Source: Aurantimonas sp. HBX-1 (GTDB lineage Bacteria > Pseudomonadota > Alphaproteobacteria > Rhizobiales > Rhizobiaceae). From it: DNA of 64,000 nucleotides. The stretch's first letter is position 1, and each line of letters begins with the position of its first letter. The position numbers and the translations under genes are program-made. Below, piece after piece: positions 26,789 through 35,144 of this stretch. The stretch is from the NCBI RefSeq assembly GCF_021391535.1, contig NZ_CP090066.1, forward strand, positions 2,741,501-2,805,500, read 5' to 3'. The notes beneath the pieces are model-generated. The model was given only the letters and a program-made list of their open reading frames with translations. It was not told the origin of the DNA and did no database searches.

Positions 26789-27430
26789 ATGGAACCCTCG
26801 CCTACCGCACGCCGCACGGGACGGCCGCTCTCGTTCGACCGGGACGCGGCGCTCGTCAGCGCCATGCATCTCTTCTGGCGCCACGGCTACGAGGCGACGT
26901 CGGTCGCCGAACTGACGCAGGCGATGGGCATCACACCCCCCAGTCTCTATGCCGCCTTCGGCGACAAGCGGCGCCTGTTCCTGGAGGCGGTGCATCGCTA
27001 TCTCGGGGGTATCGAAGCCGTCGAACGAAGCATCGCGGACGCGCCAAGCGCGCATGATGCCGCGCGCGACCTGCTGGTGGCCGCCGCGCTCGGCGACACC
27101 GGTGCCGACACGCCGCCCGGCTGCCTTCTCGCCAGTTCCCTGGTCACGAGTTCCACCGAGGCCGAGGCGGTACGCGAGGCGCTGGCCGATATCCGCCGGG
27201 GCATCGAGGCGGCACTGCGCGCCCGGATCGAGCGCGACATCCGCGAGGGAATTCTGCCTTCCGGAGCGGACGCCGAGATGCTGGCAGGCCATGTCTTCGC
27301 GGTGGTCCAGGGCATGTCGACCCTTGCCAAGGACGGCGCCGGACGCAGCAAGCTGATGGGGATCGCCGATGCCGCGATGGCGGGCTGGCCGAAGACCCCC
27401 GACCCGCGCTCGGCGCATGCTTCTGCCTGA
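26789..27430 (+). CDS. TetR-family transcription regulator
   Basis: Regulator of 213 residues. The N-terminal helix-turn-helix (about 15-60) has GYEATSVAELTQAMGITPPSLYAAFGDKRRLF, typical of TetR proteins that control oxidoreductases. The rest is an all-helical ligand domain. ATG 26789 begins at the first residue of the usual family start; the longer open frame upstream overlaps the aldo/keto reductase start. Divergent from that gene, its presumed target. Confidence 0.92.
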   Translation: MEPSPTARRTGRPLSFDRDAALVSAMHLFWRHGYEATSVAELTQAMGITPPSLYAAFGDKRRLFLEAVHRYLGGIEAVERSIADAPSAHDAARDLLVAAALGDTGADTPPGCLLASSLVTSSTEAEAVREALADIRRGIEAALRARIERDIREGILPSGADAEMLAGHVFAVVQGMSTLAKDGAGRSKLMGIADAAMAGWPKTPDPRSAHASA

Positions 27431-27748
27431 GACGTCCGGCGGTGCCGCGCTGGCAGGGGATCATGAGGCTGCCGACAACCGCTCACGGGACAGCGGCGCT
27501 CTTCATCGCTTGAGGACCGCCGCCTGTTGACCGCGCCGAACGGAAATGCGGACCGATCGCTTTTCCACCCGGCCGGCCGTTCGCCTCACAGTTCGCAGCA
27601 CGAAAGGCTTGATCGATCGTCCTTGCTGCCGAATGTCGGGTTGATCCATCCGTCAGGCCTGGGCAGCCGATATCTCCCCTCAGGCGATGTTGACGATATT
27701 GTTGACAATGTGTAGGCGTGACAGCGGTAGCGATGCGGGGAGGCAGGT
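27431..27748. other. Non-coding stretch upstream of the FMN dehydrogenase operon
   Basis: No gene is supported. It is the promoter region of the operon starting at 27749 and contains the third GntR-type palindrome (27698). Confidence 0.6.
27698..27709. promoter_or_regulatory. GntR-type operator, third copy, before the otn operon
   Basis: ATTGTTGACAAT is the reverse complement of the core shared by the sites at 17161 and 21819. It is preceded by a half site TGTTGAC (27688-27694), reminiscent of the extra half site beside the 17161 copy. It lies 40 bases before the ATG of the FMN dehydrogenase gene, a position where binding would block transcription. Confidence 0.75.
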
Positions 27749-29065
27749 ATGGACGTTGATACAGTGAGACGCGCGGACGATGCGCGGGAAGCCCCCTCGC
27801 CGAGCCCGGCCGCGCCGACCGCAGCGCCTGCCGAAACGACCACCACCTCCAGCGAAACCCGTGCCGATCCCGGCGCCGGCCTGCCGCAGCCGCAGAAGCC
27901 GACGCCGCGCAAGTTCCGCGATCTCCTCGCCCTCGACGATTTCGAGCGCCACGCCAAGCGCCATCTGCCGCGCATGGTCTTCGGCTACGTTTCCGGTGCC
28001 GTCGAGACCGGCGCCTCGCTGCGCGCCGCCCGCGACGCTTTCGCCGAGCACCGCTTCCTGCCGCGCATGTTCGTCGACGTGTCGGGGCGTGACCAGGGCG
28101 TCACGCTGTTCGGCAAGCGCTACGCCGCGCCCTTCGGCATCGCGCCGCTCGGCGGCGCCGCCTTCGTCGCCTACCGCGCCGATCTGCAGCTCGCCGAGGC
28201 CGCCCGCGACTCCAAGATCCCGATGATCCTCAGCGGCTCCTCGCTGATCAGCCTCGAGGACGTCCACGCCGCCAATCCGGACGCCTGGTTCCAGGCCTAT
28301 CTCGCCGGCGACCAGCCGCGGATCGACCGGCTGGTCGACCGCGTGGGCGCTGCCGGCTACGAGACGCTCGTCGTCACCGGCGACACGCCGCTGCTCGGCA
28401 ACCGCGAGCACAATATCCGCAGCGGCTTCTCGATGCCGATCAAGATGACGCCGAACGTCATGCTGCAGAGCGCCCTCGCGCCCTCCTGGCTGCTCGGCAC
28501 GGTGCTGCGCACCTACTGGAAGCACGGCGCGCCGCATTTCGAGAACACCGACGCCGAGCGCGGACCGCCGATGATGTCGAAGCTGGTGCGCAACACGAAG
28601 AAGCGCGACGAGCTCGCCTGGTCGCATGTCGAGGCGATCCGCCGCAACTGGAAGGGCAATCTCGTCGTCAAGGGCATCATGACCGCCAGCGACGCCCGCA
28701 TCGCCAAGGAATGCGGCGTCGACGGGGTGATCCTGTCGAACCATGGCGGCCGCCAGCTCGACCACGCCGTCGCCCCGCTCGACTGCCTCGCCGAGGTCGC
28801 CTCCGAGAAGGGCGCGATGAAGGTGATGATCGACAGCGGCCTTCGCCGCGGCACCGACGTTTTGAAGGCCGTGGCGCTCGGCGCCGACTTCGTCTTCCTC
28901 GGCCGGCCCTTCCTCTACGCGGCGGCGATCGGCGGCGCCGACGGCGTGTCGCATGCGATCGGCATCCTGCGCGCCGAGATCGACCGCGACCTCGCCCTCA
29001 TCGGCGTCAAGCGGCTGCAGGACCTCGACTCCAGCTACCTCGCCCCGGTCCGCCCGCGCGACTGA
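27749..29065 (+). CDS. FMN-dependent 2-hydroxyacid dehydrogenase (LldD/glycolate oxidase family)
   Basis: TIM-barrel flavoenzyme of 438 residues oxidising a 2-hydroxy acid to the 2-oxo acid. Visible active-site parts are Lys308 in LVVKGIMTASDA, His332 in SNHGGRQLDH with the following Arg, the phosphate-binding loop IDSGLRRGTDVLKA, and the flavin loop FGIAPLGGAAFVAY. The first 45 or so residues are a Pro/Ala/Thr-rich extension not usual in the family, but the ATG has a good GGGAGGCAG site. First gene of a six-gene operon ending in otnKCI, so its likely job is to make 2-oxo-tetronate from a four-carbon sugar acid. That is an inference. Confidence 0.92.
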   Translation: MDVDTVRRADDAREAPSPSPAAPTAAPAETTTTSSETRADPGAGLPQPQKPTPRKFRDLLALDDFERHAKRHLPRMVFGYVSGAVETGASLRAARDAFAEHRFLPRMFVDVSGRDQGVTLFGKRYAAPFGIAPLGGAAFVAYRADLQLAEAARDSKIPMILSGSSLISLEDVHAANPDAWFQAYLAGDQPRIDRLVDRVGAAGYETLVVTGDTPLLGNREHNIRSGFSMPIKMTPNVMLQSALAPSWLLGTVLRTYWKHGAPHFENTDAERGPPMMSKLVRNTKKRDELAWSHVEAIRRNWKGNLVVKGIMTASDARIAKECGVDGVILSNHGGRQLDHAVAPLDCLAEVASEKGAMKVMIDSGLRRGTDVLKAVALGADFVFLGRPFLYAAAIGGADGVSHAIGILRAEIDRDLALIGVKRLQDLDSSYLAPVRPRD

Positions 29066-29121
29066 GCCGGACGCAGAGACAAGAAGGCGACCGGCCGCGG
29101 TCGCCCACCCAAGGAAATACC

Positions 29122-29820
29122 ATGCCCCTGAAACTGATGAGCACGCTGGCCGTCGAGGTCGCCCTGAAGCGCTCCCTCCTGCCGTCCTTCACGCAGGCGA
29201 CCGGGATCGTCCCGGACGTCACATGGAACCCGACCACCGTCATCATGCAGCGCATCGCGGAAGGCACGCGCGCCGACGCGATCATCCTGATCGACAAGTC
29301 GATGGCCGAGCTCGTCGAACGCGGCGTGGTCGTCGCCTCCAGCGTCCGCCCGATCGCGACGGCGAAGATCGGCGTCGCGGTGGCCGGCGACGCACCGGCG
29401 CCGAAGCTGGAGACGGTCGAGGACCTCAAGACTGCCCTCCTCTCCGCCCGCTCGGTCGCCTATTCGCGCGGCGGCGCCAGCGGCATCTATTTCGCCAAGC
29501 TGATCGAGACGCTCGGCATCGCCGATGCGGTGAACGCCAAGGCGACGATCATTCCGGAAGGTTTTACCGCCGGCCAGATCGTCGCCGGCAACGCCGACCT
29601 CGCCATCCAGCAGATCAGCGAACTGATGTCGGTGGACGGCATCAAGATCGCCGGCCCGCTGCCGGAAGCGGTCCAGGCCGGCACGGACTTCTCCGTCGCC
29701 GCCTTCGCGGACGCGGAAAATCCGGGTGACGCCGCCCGGCTGATCGCGCATCTCACCTCGGCGGAGGCCGCTACGGCCTACGCGGCGGGTGGCCTGACCT
29801 CGCGCCTCGCCCACACCTGA
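29122..29820 (+). CDS. ModA-like substrate-binding-domain protein without signal peptide
   Basis: Protein of 232 residues with the fold signature of molybdate-type binding proteins (LMSTLAVEVALKRSLLPSFTQATG at the start, then IAEGTRADAIILIDKSMAEL and AYSRGGASGIYFAKLIETLGI). The start follows AAGGAAATACC, and no hydrophobic leader exists, so it should stay in the cytoplasm. No ABC permease or ATPase is nearby. In this operon it may be a sensor, chaperone or enzyme rather than a transporter part. The function is not known to me. Confidence 0.82.
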   Translation: MPLKLMSTLAVEVALKRSLLPSFTQATGIVPDVTWNPTTVIMQRIAEGTRADAIILIDKSMAELVERGVVVASSVRPIATAKIGVAVAGDAPAPKLETVEDLKTALLSARSVAYSRGGASGIYFAKLIETLGIADAVNAKATIIPEGFTAGQIVAGNADLAIQQISELMSVDGIKIAGPLPEAVQAGTDFSVAAFADAENPGDAARLIAHLTSAEAATAYAAGGLTSRLAHT

Positions 29821-29840
29821 CCGTTTCGAAAGACCGACCC

Positions 29841-30518
29841 ATGGCAGCCAGACCCCGCATCGTCCTCTACCACGCGACCCCGGTCGCCATGGAGCCGGTC
29901 GCTTCCGCCATGGCGGCGCTCTGGCCGGAGGCCGAGGCCGTCAACCTCCTCGATGACGGGCTGACGCTCGACCGGGCCAAGGAAGGCGCGACCATCTCGG
30001 AGGAGCTGATCGAGCGCTTCGTCGATTTCGGCCGCTACGCCCACCGCATCGGCGCTGACGGCATCCTCGTCACCTGCTCGGCCTTCGGCCCGGCGATCGA
30101 CCGGATGATCGATGTTCTGCCGATCCCGGTGCTGCGGCCGAACGAGGCGATGTTCCGCGCCGCGATCGCCGCCGGCAGCCGCATCGGCATGCTGGCGACC
30201 TTCGGCCCGGCCGTCTCGACCATGGAGGCCGAGTTCGATAGCTTCACCGCCGAGACCGGCTCGAAGGCCTCGCTCGAGACCATCGTCGTGGCGGAGGCGA
30301 TCGACCTGCTGCGCAAGGGGGACGCCGTGTCGCACAACCGTCTGGTCGCCGCTCGCGCGCCGGAACTGGCGGATCGCGATGCGATCATGCTGGCGCATTT
30401 CTCCACTTCGCGGGCGGCCGAGGCGGTGCGCGCGGCGGTCGACGTGCCGGTGTTTACGGCGCCGGAGGCCGCTGTGACGCGCATGAAGCAGATGATTGGG
30501 GATACAGGGCCATGCTGA
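29841..30518 (+). CDS. Asp/Glu racemase superfamily protein with a single catalytic cysteine
   Basis: Protein of 225 residues of the aspartate/glutamate racemase superfamily. The first active-site cysteine is Cys79 in VTCSAFGP. At the position of the second cysteine (about residue 184) the sequence is LAHFSTS, so a two-base racemase mechanism is not possible. Single-cysteine relatives include arylmalonate decarboxylase and other non-racemase enzymes. The end overlaps otnK by 7 bases, so it is coupled to the tetronate pathway genes, possibly acting on a stereocentre or lactone of the substrate. Confidence 0.85.
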   Translation: MAARPRIVLYHATPVAMEPVASAMAALWPEAEAVNLLDDGLTLDRAKEGATISEELIERFVDFGRYAHRIGADGILVTCSAFGPAIDRMIDVLPIPVLRPNEAMFRAAIAAGSRIGMLATFGPAVSTMEAEFDSFTAETGSKASLETIVVAEAIDLLRKGDAVSHNRLVAARAPELADRDAIMLAHFSTSRAAEAVRAAVDVPVFTAPEAAVTRMKQMIGDTGPC

Positions 30519-31789
30519 TCGGTGTCATCGCCGACGACTTCACCGGCGCCGGCGACATCGCCAACACGCTGGCCAAGGGGCTTCCCGGTGAGGGTGGCCT
30601 CAAGGTCTCGCAATTCATGGGCGTGCCGGACGAGGACGCGCCGGCCGACATCGAGGCCGGCGTCGTCTCGCTGAAGAGCCGCTCGATCCCCGCCGCCGAG
30701 GCCGTCGCGCAGTCGCTCGCCGCGCTCGCCTGGCTGCAGGCCCAGGGCTGCCGGCAGATCGTCTTCAAATACTGCTCGACCTTCGATTCCACCCCCGAGG
30801 GCAATATCGGCCCGGTGGGCGAGGCCCTGGCGAACGCGCTCGGCGTCAAGGGCGTCGTCGCCTGTCCCGCCTTCCCGACGGTCGGCCGCACGGTGCATCA
30901 GGGCCATCTCTTCGTCCACGACCGGCTGCTCAGCGAAAGCGGCATGGAGAATCATCCGCTGACGCCCATGACCGACCCGGACCTTCGGCGCTGGCTCGCC
31001 CGCCAGTGTCAGGCGCCGGTCGGGCTCGTCGCCGCCCCGATCGTCCGGCGCGGGCCGGAGGCGATCAAGGACGCGCTGCGTCAGGCCGGCGGCCGCGGCG
31101 AGATCCTCGTCATTGCCGACGCCGCGACCGACGACGATCTCGTCACGCTGGGTAAGGCGCTCGCCGACGCGCCGCTCCTGACCGGCGGCTCCGGCATCGC
31201 CATCGGCCTGCCGGCCAACTTCATCGCCAAGGGCCTCGCCCAGGGCCGCACGCCGAGCCCGGTCGCCATCGCCGGTCCCGGCGCGATCCTCGCGGGCAGC
31301 TGCTCGCGCGCGACGCTCGGCCAGATCGAGCACCATGCGAAGGATCACCCGGCGGTGGCGATCGCCGTCGGCGACGTGATGTCCGGCGCCGTCACCGTCG
31401 AAACGCTCTGCGACTTCCTGCTGGACTCGTCCGATCCGGCGCCGCTCGCCTATTCCTCCGGCAAGCCGGAAGACGTCGCGGCCGCGCAGGCGCAGTTCGG
31501 CCGCGAGGAGGTCGCGGAAAAGCTCGACGCCCTCTTCGCCGGGACCGCGAAGGCGCTCGTCGCCAAGGGCGTCACCCGCCTCGTCGTCGCCGGCGGCGAG
31601 ACCTCCGGCGCCGTGGCGCAGGCCCTCGACCTCGGCGCGCTGACCGTCGGGCCGGAGATCGATCCCGGCGTGCCGATCCTCACCGGCGAACGCCGCCGCG
31701 TCGCGCTGGCGCTGAAATCCGGCAATTTCGGCGGGCCGGACTTCTTCGCCCGCGCATTGTCCGCGCTCGCCGGCGACGCGCCGCGATGA
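30512..31789 (+). CDS. otnK: 3-oxo-tetronate 4-kinase (DUF1537 family)
   Basis: Four-carbon acid sugar kinase of 425 residues. The N-terminal substrate domain begins IGVIADDFTGAGDIANTL, and the C-terminal nucleotide domain has VVAGGETSGAVAQAL and ALKSGNFGGPDFF, the defining motifs of the OtnK/DtnK family. It uses ATP to phosphorylate 3-oxo-tetronate at O4. It overlaps otnC by 4 bases and is followed by otnI, the order known from characterised L-threonate/D-erythronate clusters. Confidence 0.93.
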   Translation: MLIGVIADDFTGAGDIANTLAKGLPGEGGLKVSQFMGVPDEDAPADIEAGVVSLKSRSIPAAEAVAQSLAALAWLQAQGCRQIVFKYCSTFDSTPEGNIGPVGEALANALGVKGVVACPAFPTVGRTVHQGHLFVHDRLLSESGMENHPLTPMTDPDLRRWLARQCQAPVGLVAAPIVRRGPEAIKDALRQAGGRGEILVIADAATDDDLVTLGKALADAPLLTGGSGIAIGLPANFIAKGLAQGRTPSPVAIAGPGAILAGSCSRATLGQIEHHAKDHPAVAIAVGDVMSGAVTVETLCDFLLDSSDPAPLAYSSGKPEDVAAAQAQFGREEVAEKLDALFAGTAKALVAKGVTRLVVAGGETSGAVAQALDLGALTVGPEIDPGVPILTGERRRVALALKSGNFGGPDFFARALSALAGDAPR

Positions 31790-32433
31790 CCACGCCCCAC
31801 GAGATCAACGCGGCGCGCGAGCTGATCGCCCGGACCGGCGAGACGCTCTACAACCGGCAGCTCGCGCACGGCAGCGCCGGCAATCTCTCGATCCGCCTCG
31901 ACGACGGAACGCTGCTGCTGACGCCGACCAATTCCTCGCTCGGCTATCTCGACCCCGCCCGCCTGTCGCATCTTTCCCCCGACGGGCGGCTCCTCGACGG
32001 CGACCCGCCCTCCAAGGAAGCCTTCTTCCATCTCGCGGTCTATGACGAGCGGCCGACGGCGCAGGCGGTGGTGCATCTCCATTCGACGCATTGCGTCGCG
32101 GTCTCCTGCCTCTGCCACGAGACGACCGACGACGTGCTGCCGCCGCTTACCGCCTACCACGTGATGCGCGTCGGCAAGCTGCCGCTGGTCCCGTATTTCC
32201 GGCCCGGCGACAAGGCGCTGGCCGAGGCGGTGCGCAAGGTCGCCAAGGACCACCACGCGATGCTGCTCGCCAACCATGGCCCGATCGTCGCCGGCAAGTC
32301 GCTGCGCGACGCCGCCTGGACCTACGAGGAGCTGGAGGAGACTGCCAAGCTGTTCTTCCTGCTCGGCGACCGCAAGACGCGCCCGCTCGACGCCGCCCAG
32401 ATCGCCGAGATCAACCGCGCCTTCCCGAGCTGA
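31786..32433 (+). CDS. otnC: 3-oxo-tetronate 4-phosphate decarboxylase (class II aldolase fold)
   Basis: Zinc enzyme of 215 residues of the class II aldolase/adducin family. Metal ligands are His97 and His99 in VVHLHSTH and His164 in LANHGPIV; Glu78 (SKEAF) is the acid/base. It decarboxylates 3-oxo-tetronate 4-phosphate to dihydroxyacetone phosphate. ATGA overlap with otnK; otnI starts 20 bases after its stop. Araldolase-type members of the fold look alike, but the otnK/otnI neighbours support this assignment. Confidence 0.92.
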   Translation: MTTPHEINAARELIARTGETLYNRQLAHGSAGNLSIRLDDGTLLLTPTNSSLGYLDPARLSHLSPDGRLLDGDPPSKEAFFHLAVYDERPTAQAVVHLHSTHCVAVSCLCHETTDDVLPPLTAYHVMRVGKLPLVPYFRPGDKALAEAVRKVAKDHHAMLLANHGPIVAGKSLRDAAWTYEELEETAKLFFLLGDRKTRPLDAAQIAEINRAFPS

Positions 32434-32452
32434 GACCCCAACGAAAGCCGTC

Positions 32453-33238
32453 ATGCCCGACAATTCCCGCTACAGCGCCCATATCGGCTATCTGTTCAAC
32501 GAACTGCCGCTCGAGTCCCGCATCGCGGCGGCCCGCGCGGCCGGGTTTTCCGCCATCGAGCATCCGGCGCCGTATGCCGTGCCGGCCGCCGACATGGCGG
32601 CGCTGCTGCGCGAGGCCGGCCTGCCCTACGTGCAGTTCGGCCTCCGCTCCGGCGACGCGTCCCGCGGCGAAAAGGGCATCGCGATATTTCCCGATCGCCG
32701 CGACGAGTTCCGCGCCAACCTCGCCGAGGGGCTGGATTATGCCGAGGCGGTCGGCGTCCGCATGCTCCACGCCATGGCCGGCGTCCTGCCGGCGGCGGAA
32801 TGGCGCCCGGAACACCGCGCCTGCTATCTCGAGAACCTTGGCCTCGCCGCCGAGGAAGCCGGCAAGCGCGGCATCCGCATCATCGTCGAGGCGATGAGCC
32901 CCGGCGCCGTGCCGGATTACTTCCTGCCCACCGCCGCCTCGGCGCGCGAGGCGATCGCCGAAGCCGGCCACGCCAATCTCGGCCTGCTGCTCGACGTCTT
33001 CCACACCGTCGCGGCCGGCGACGACCCGGTCCAGGCGATCCACGACAGCGGCGAGACGATCGCCCATGTCCACATCGCCGACCATCCCGGCCGCCACGAG
33101 CCCGGCAGCGGCAGGATCGACTTCGCCGCCGTCCGCTCCGCCCTCGACGCCATCGGCTATGCCGGCTTCATCGGCTGCGAATACGTCCCCGCCGGCGTGA
33201 CCGCAGATGGGCTGGGCTGGCTGCCGCGGCGCGCGTAG
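32453..33238 (+). CDS. otnI: 2-oxo-tetronate isomerase (hydroxypyruvate isomerase-like)
   Basis: TIM-barrel isomerase of 261 residues of the Hyi/xylose isomerase-like family. The start SAHIGYLFNELPLESRIAAA and the metal-site segments IIVEAMSP, LLLDVFHT, VHIADHPGRHEPGSGRIDF and IGCEYVPAG are typical, with Glu, Asp, His and Glu ligands. It converts 2-oxo-tetronate to 3-oxo-tetronate, the substrate of OtnK. Last gene of the operon. No clear terminator follows; only a G-rich stretch is seen. Confidence 0.92.
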   Translation: MPDNSRYSAHIGYLFNELPLESRIAAARAAGFSAIEHPAPYAVPAADMAALLREAGLPYVQFGLRSGDASRGEKGIAIFPDRRDEFRANLAEGLDYAEAVGVRMLHAMAGVLPAAEWRPEHRACYLENLGLAAEEAGKRGIRIIVEAMSPGAVPDYFLPTAASAREAIAEAGHANLGLLLDVFHTVAAGDDPVQAIHDSGETIAHVHIADHPGRHEPGSGRIDFAAVRSALDAIGYAGFIGCEYVPAGVTADGLGWLPRRA

Positions 33239-33359
33239 GGGGGCGGGGCTAGCGGGGGCGCGATGCCGGCAGCGCGCCTCGGCACAGATCATCGCGACGG
33301 GCCCGACCAACGAAACTCGCCATTCGGTCTTCGGTCTTCGGTCGCGGATCGATGGCGGG

Positions 33360-34187
33360 TCAGGCCTGCGGAGACGCGTCCGGCTTGCGAGCGGCATGTC
33401 CTTGAGACGTCGACGCGGGATCGGCAGAACCCGGCAGATCCCGTCGATCCCGTACGCGACGGCCAAATACGTTACCGCCCGAGCGAAACGGATACGCGGT
33501 TTCCGGAATGACCCGATAAAGAATTGCAAAGACGAGCCCGCAGATCAGCCAGGCAAGGATCACATCCGACAGGAAATGTCCGCCGAAGGCGATCCGGTTC
33601 AGCGATAACGCGCCAGCATAGACAAGCGTCGCCGCTGTGGCAGCCAGCCGCACGGGCTTGGGCGTCACGAGGGCCGCCGCGACAAGCCAGGCCGACGAGG
33701 AGGACTCTCCGCTGACGAACGAGCAGTTTCGATCGCACCAATCGCTGACGACCCAGACCATCTGATGGACCGCGTCCCCGCCAAAGGCGTCGACATTGAC
33801 TGGCCGGGGCCGGCCCCAGAGCGACTTCAAGAGGCCGTTCACGATCAGGCCAGGACCAAGAGCCAGGCCGGACAGCAGCCAGATCGGCGTCCTCAGCCGT
33901 GACCAGGTCAACGCGCCCTTGATGGTATCCCGGAGAACTCTGGCCAGTATGATGACGATGACCCCGACCAGAACCCAGGGAGAGCTTTTACGGAGCCACT
34001 GCAGATTGGGGTCGCTGGACGAGATGAAGCCGTCGCCGGGGCTGTAGAACCAGCTGCTGACGATCAGGTCGACTTCCGGATAAAGCCAGAAGAACACGCT
34101 GGTTGCCAGAATGGCGATCGAGAACCCGATAATCAGAGGGTCCGATTTCGCGCCAGATGAAACGGGGTTCGATAGGGTTGCGCTCAT
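33360..34187 (-). CDS. PAP2-family membrane phosphatase, possible lipid A phosphatase
   Basis: Membrane phosphatase of 275 residues with about six membrane segments. The three PAP2 motifs are KSLWGRPRP (about residue 121), SFVSGESSSS (about 156) and NRIAFGGHFLSDV (about 197). The second motif has SGE instead of the common SGH, a variant I associate with some lipid A or lipid phosphate phosphatases of the LpxE/LpxF type. It is divergent from a two-component system, as eptA-dgkA is at 11 kb. Codon choice is less GC-biased than in neighbouring genes. The hydrophilic basic tail after residue 240 is not part of the domain. Confidence 0.85.
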   Translation of the reverse strand: MSATLSNPVSSGAKSDPLIIGFSIAILATSVFFWLYPEVDLIVSSWFYSPGDGFISSSDPNLQWLRKSSPWVLVGVIVIILARVLRDTIKGALTWSRLRTPIWLLSGLALGPGLIVNGLLKSLWGRPRPVNVDAFGGDAVHQMVWVVSDWCDRNCSFVSGESSSSAWLVAAALVTPKPVRLAATAATLVYAGALSLNRIAFGGHFLSDVILAWLICGLVFAILYRVIPETAYPFRSGGNVFGRRVRDRRDLPGSADPASTSQGHAARKPDASPQA

Positions 34188-34211
34188 AGGCCGGGCGCAT
34201 GCGCTGGCCAG

Positions 34212-34230
34212 CTTGCAGAAAACTTGCAGA
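34212..34230. promoter_or_regulatory. PmrA-like direct repeat upstream of the PAP2 gene
   Basis: CTTGCAGA occurs twice with an 11-base period (34212-34219 and 34223-34230), that is CTTGCA-N5-CTTGCA. Direct hexamers with a 5-base spacer are the binding pattern of PmrA/QseB-type OmpR regulators. It lies 25-43 bases before the PAP2 start and about 237 bases before the response regulator gene. Confidence 0.55.
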
Positions 34231-34466
34231 CACGGACCCTGCAGTGCGCTGGCCGCCGGCGCCGTGCGGCGGATGCGCCTTTGAACCCGCGTCGAGAGAT
34301 TGACCCGGCAGGCGCCGGGTGACAGGAAAATCGGAGGGCAGCGACGCTCGATAGGGCGGACGACATCATCCGGGAATCGCGGGCGGCTTCGTCGGAATAC
34401 GCACAGCCCGTCAGCAGAGTGAGAGCTTCACGTTGACCAGCCGAGGCAAGCTTATGGAGAGTCGCG

Positions 34467-35144
34467 GTGCGGATTCTGGTCGTCGAGAATGATCGCCTGC
34501 TCTCCGAGGCCCTGGAGCGACGGCTCACCGAGGCCGGTCATGCGGTCGATGTGTTCGCGACGGTCGCGGACGCCGAGGCGGCGTGGAGAATAGCGGCCTA
34601 TGACCTCTGCATCGTGGACGTCATGCTCGACGACGGCGATGGGCGCGCGCTCGTCAGGTCTGCCCGCGCCGCCGGTCTGCGAACGCCGACTTTGATGCTC
34701 ACCGCGCGGGACGAGATCGGGGACCGGGTGGCCGGACTGGACGCGGGGGCCGACGACTATCTGGTCAAGCCGTTCGCAACCGAAGAGCTGCTGGCACGAC
34801 TGAGGGCGTTGCGACGACGCTCCGCGGAGATCACGGCGAGCGAGCTGCGTATCGGAAATCTTCTCTACGATCCTCACAGCATGAGTCTGACGGTGGCTGA
34901 CCGGGACGTGAGGCTGACGGCTCAGGAACATGCCGCCCTCGACAAGCTGATCCGTGCCGGCGACCGCGTGACGCCGAAGCGGATGCTGGGCGAGCATCTC
35001 TATGCGCTTCACCAGGAATGGTCGGACAACGCGGTCGAGACGCTGGTTCACCGGCTTCGCAAAAAGCTTCTGGACGCGGGGGCGACGGTCGAACTCAAGG
35101 CGCTGCGGGGCCTCGGCTACATCCTGTGCGAGAGCCGATCATGA
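34467..35144 (+). CDS. OmpR-family response regulator, PmrA/QseB-like
   Basis: Response regulator of 225 residues. Receiver: VVEND (Glu7/Asp9, with Asn8 where Asp is usual), phosphoacceptor Asp51 (CIVDVMLDD), Thr79, Lys101 (LVKPF). Winged-helix effector domain with RLTAQEHAALDKLIR and SDNAVETLVHRLRKKL, like PmrA/QseB proteins. The start is a GTG at 34467 after TGGAGAG. ATGA overlap with the kinase gene. Divergent from the PAP2 gene, its likely target through the repeat at 34212. Confidence 0.92.
   Translation: MRILVVENDRLLSEALERRLTEAGHAVDVFATVADAEAAWRIAAYDLCIVDVMLDDGDGRALVRSARAAGLRTPTLMLTARDEIGDRVAGLDAGADDYLVKPFATEELLARLRALRRRSAEITASELRIGNLLYDPHSMSLTVADRDVRLTAQEHAALDKLIRAGDRVTPKRMLGEHLYALHQEWSDNAVETLVHRLRKKLLDAGATVELKALRGLGYILCESRS

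Noticed and set aside
27527..27715. 62-codon open frame before the FMN dehydrogenase gene
   Set aside because: No ribosome site and it runs through the operator palindrome; more likely promoter DNA.
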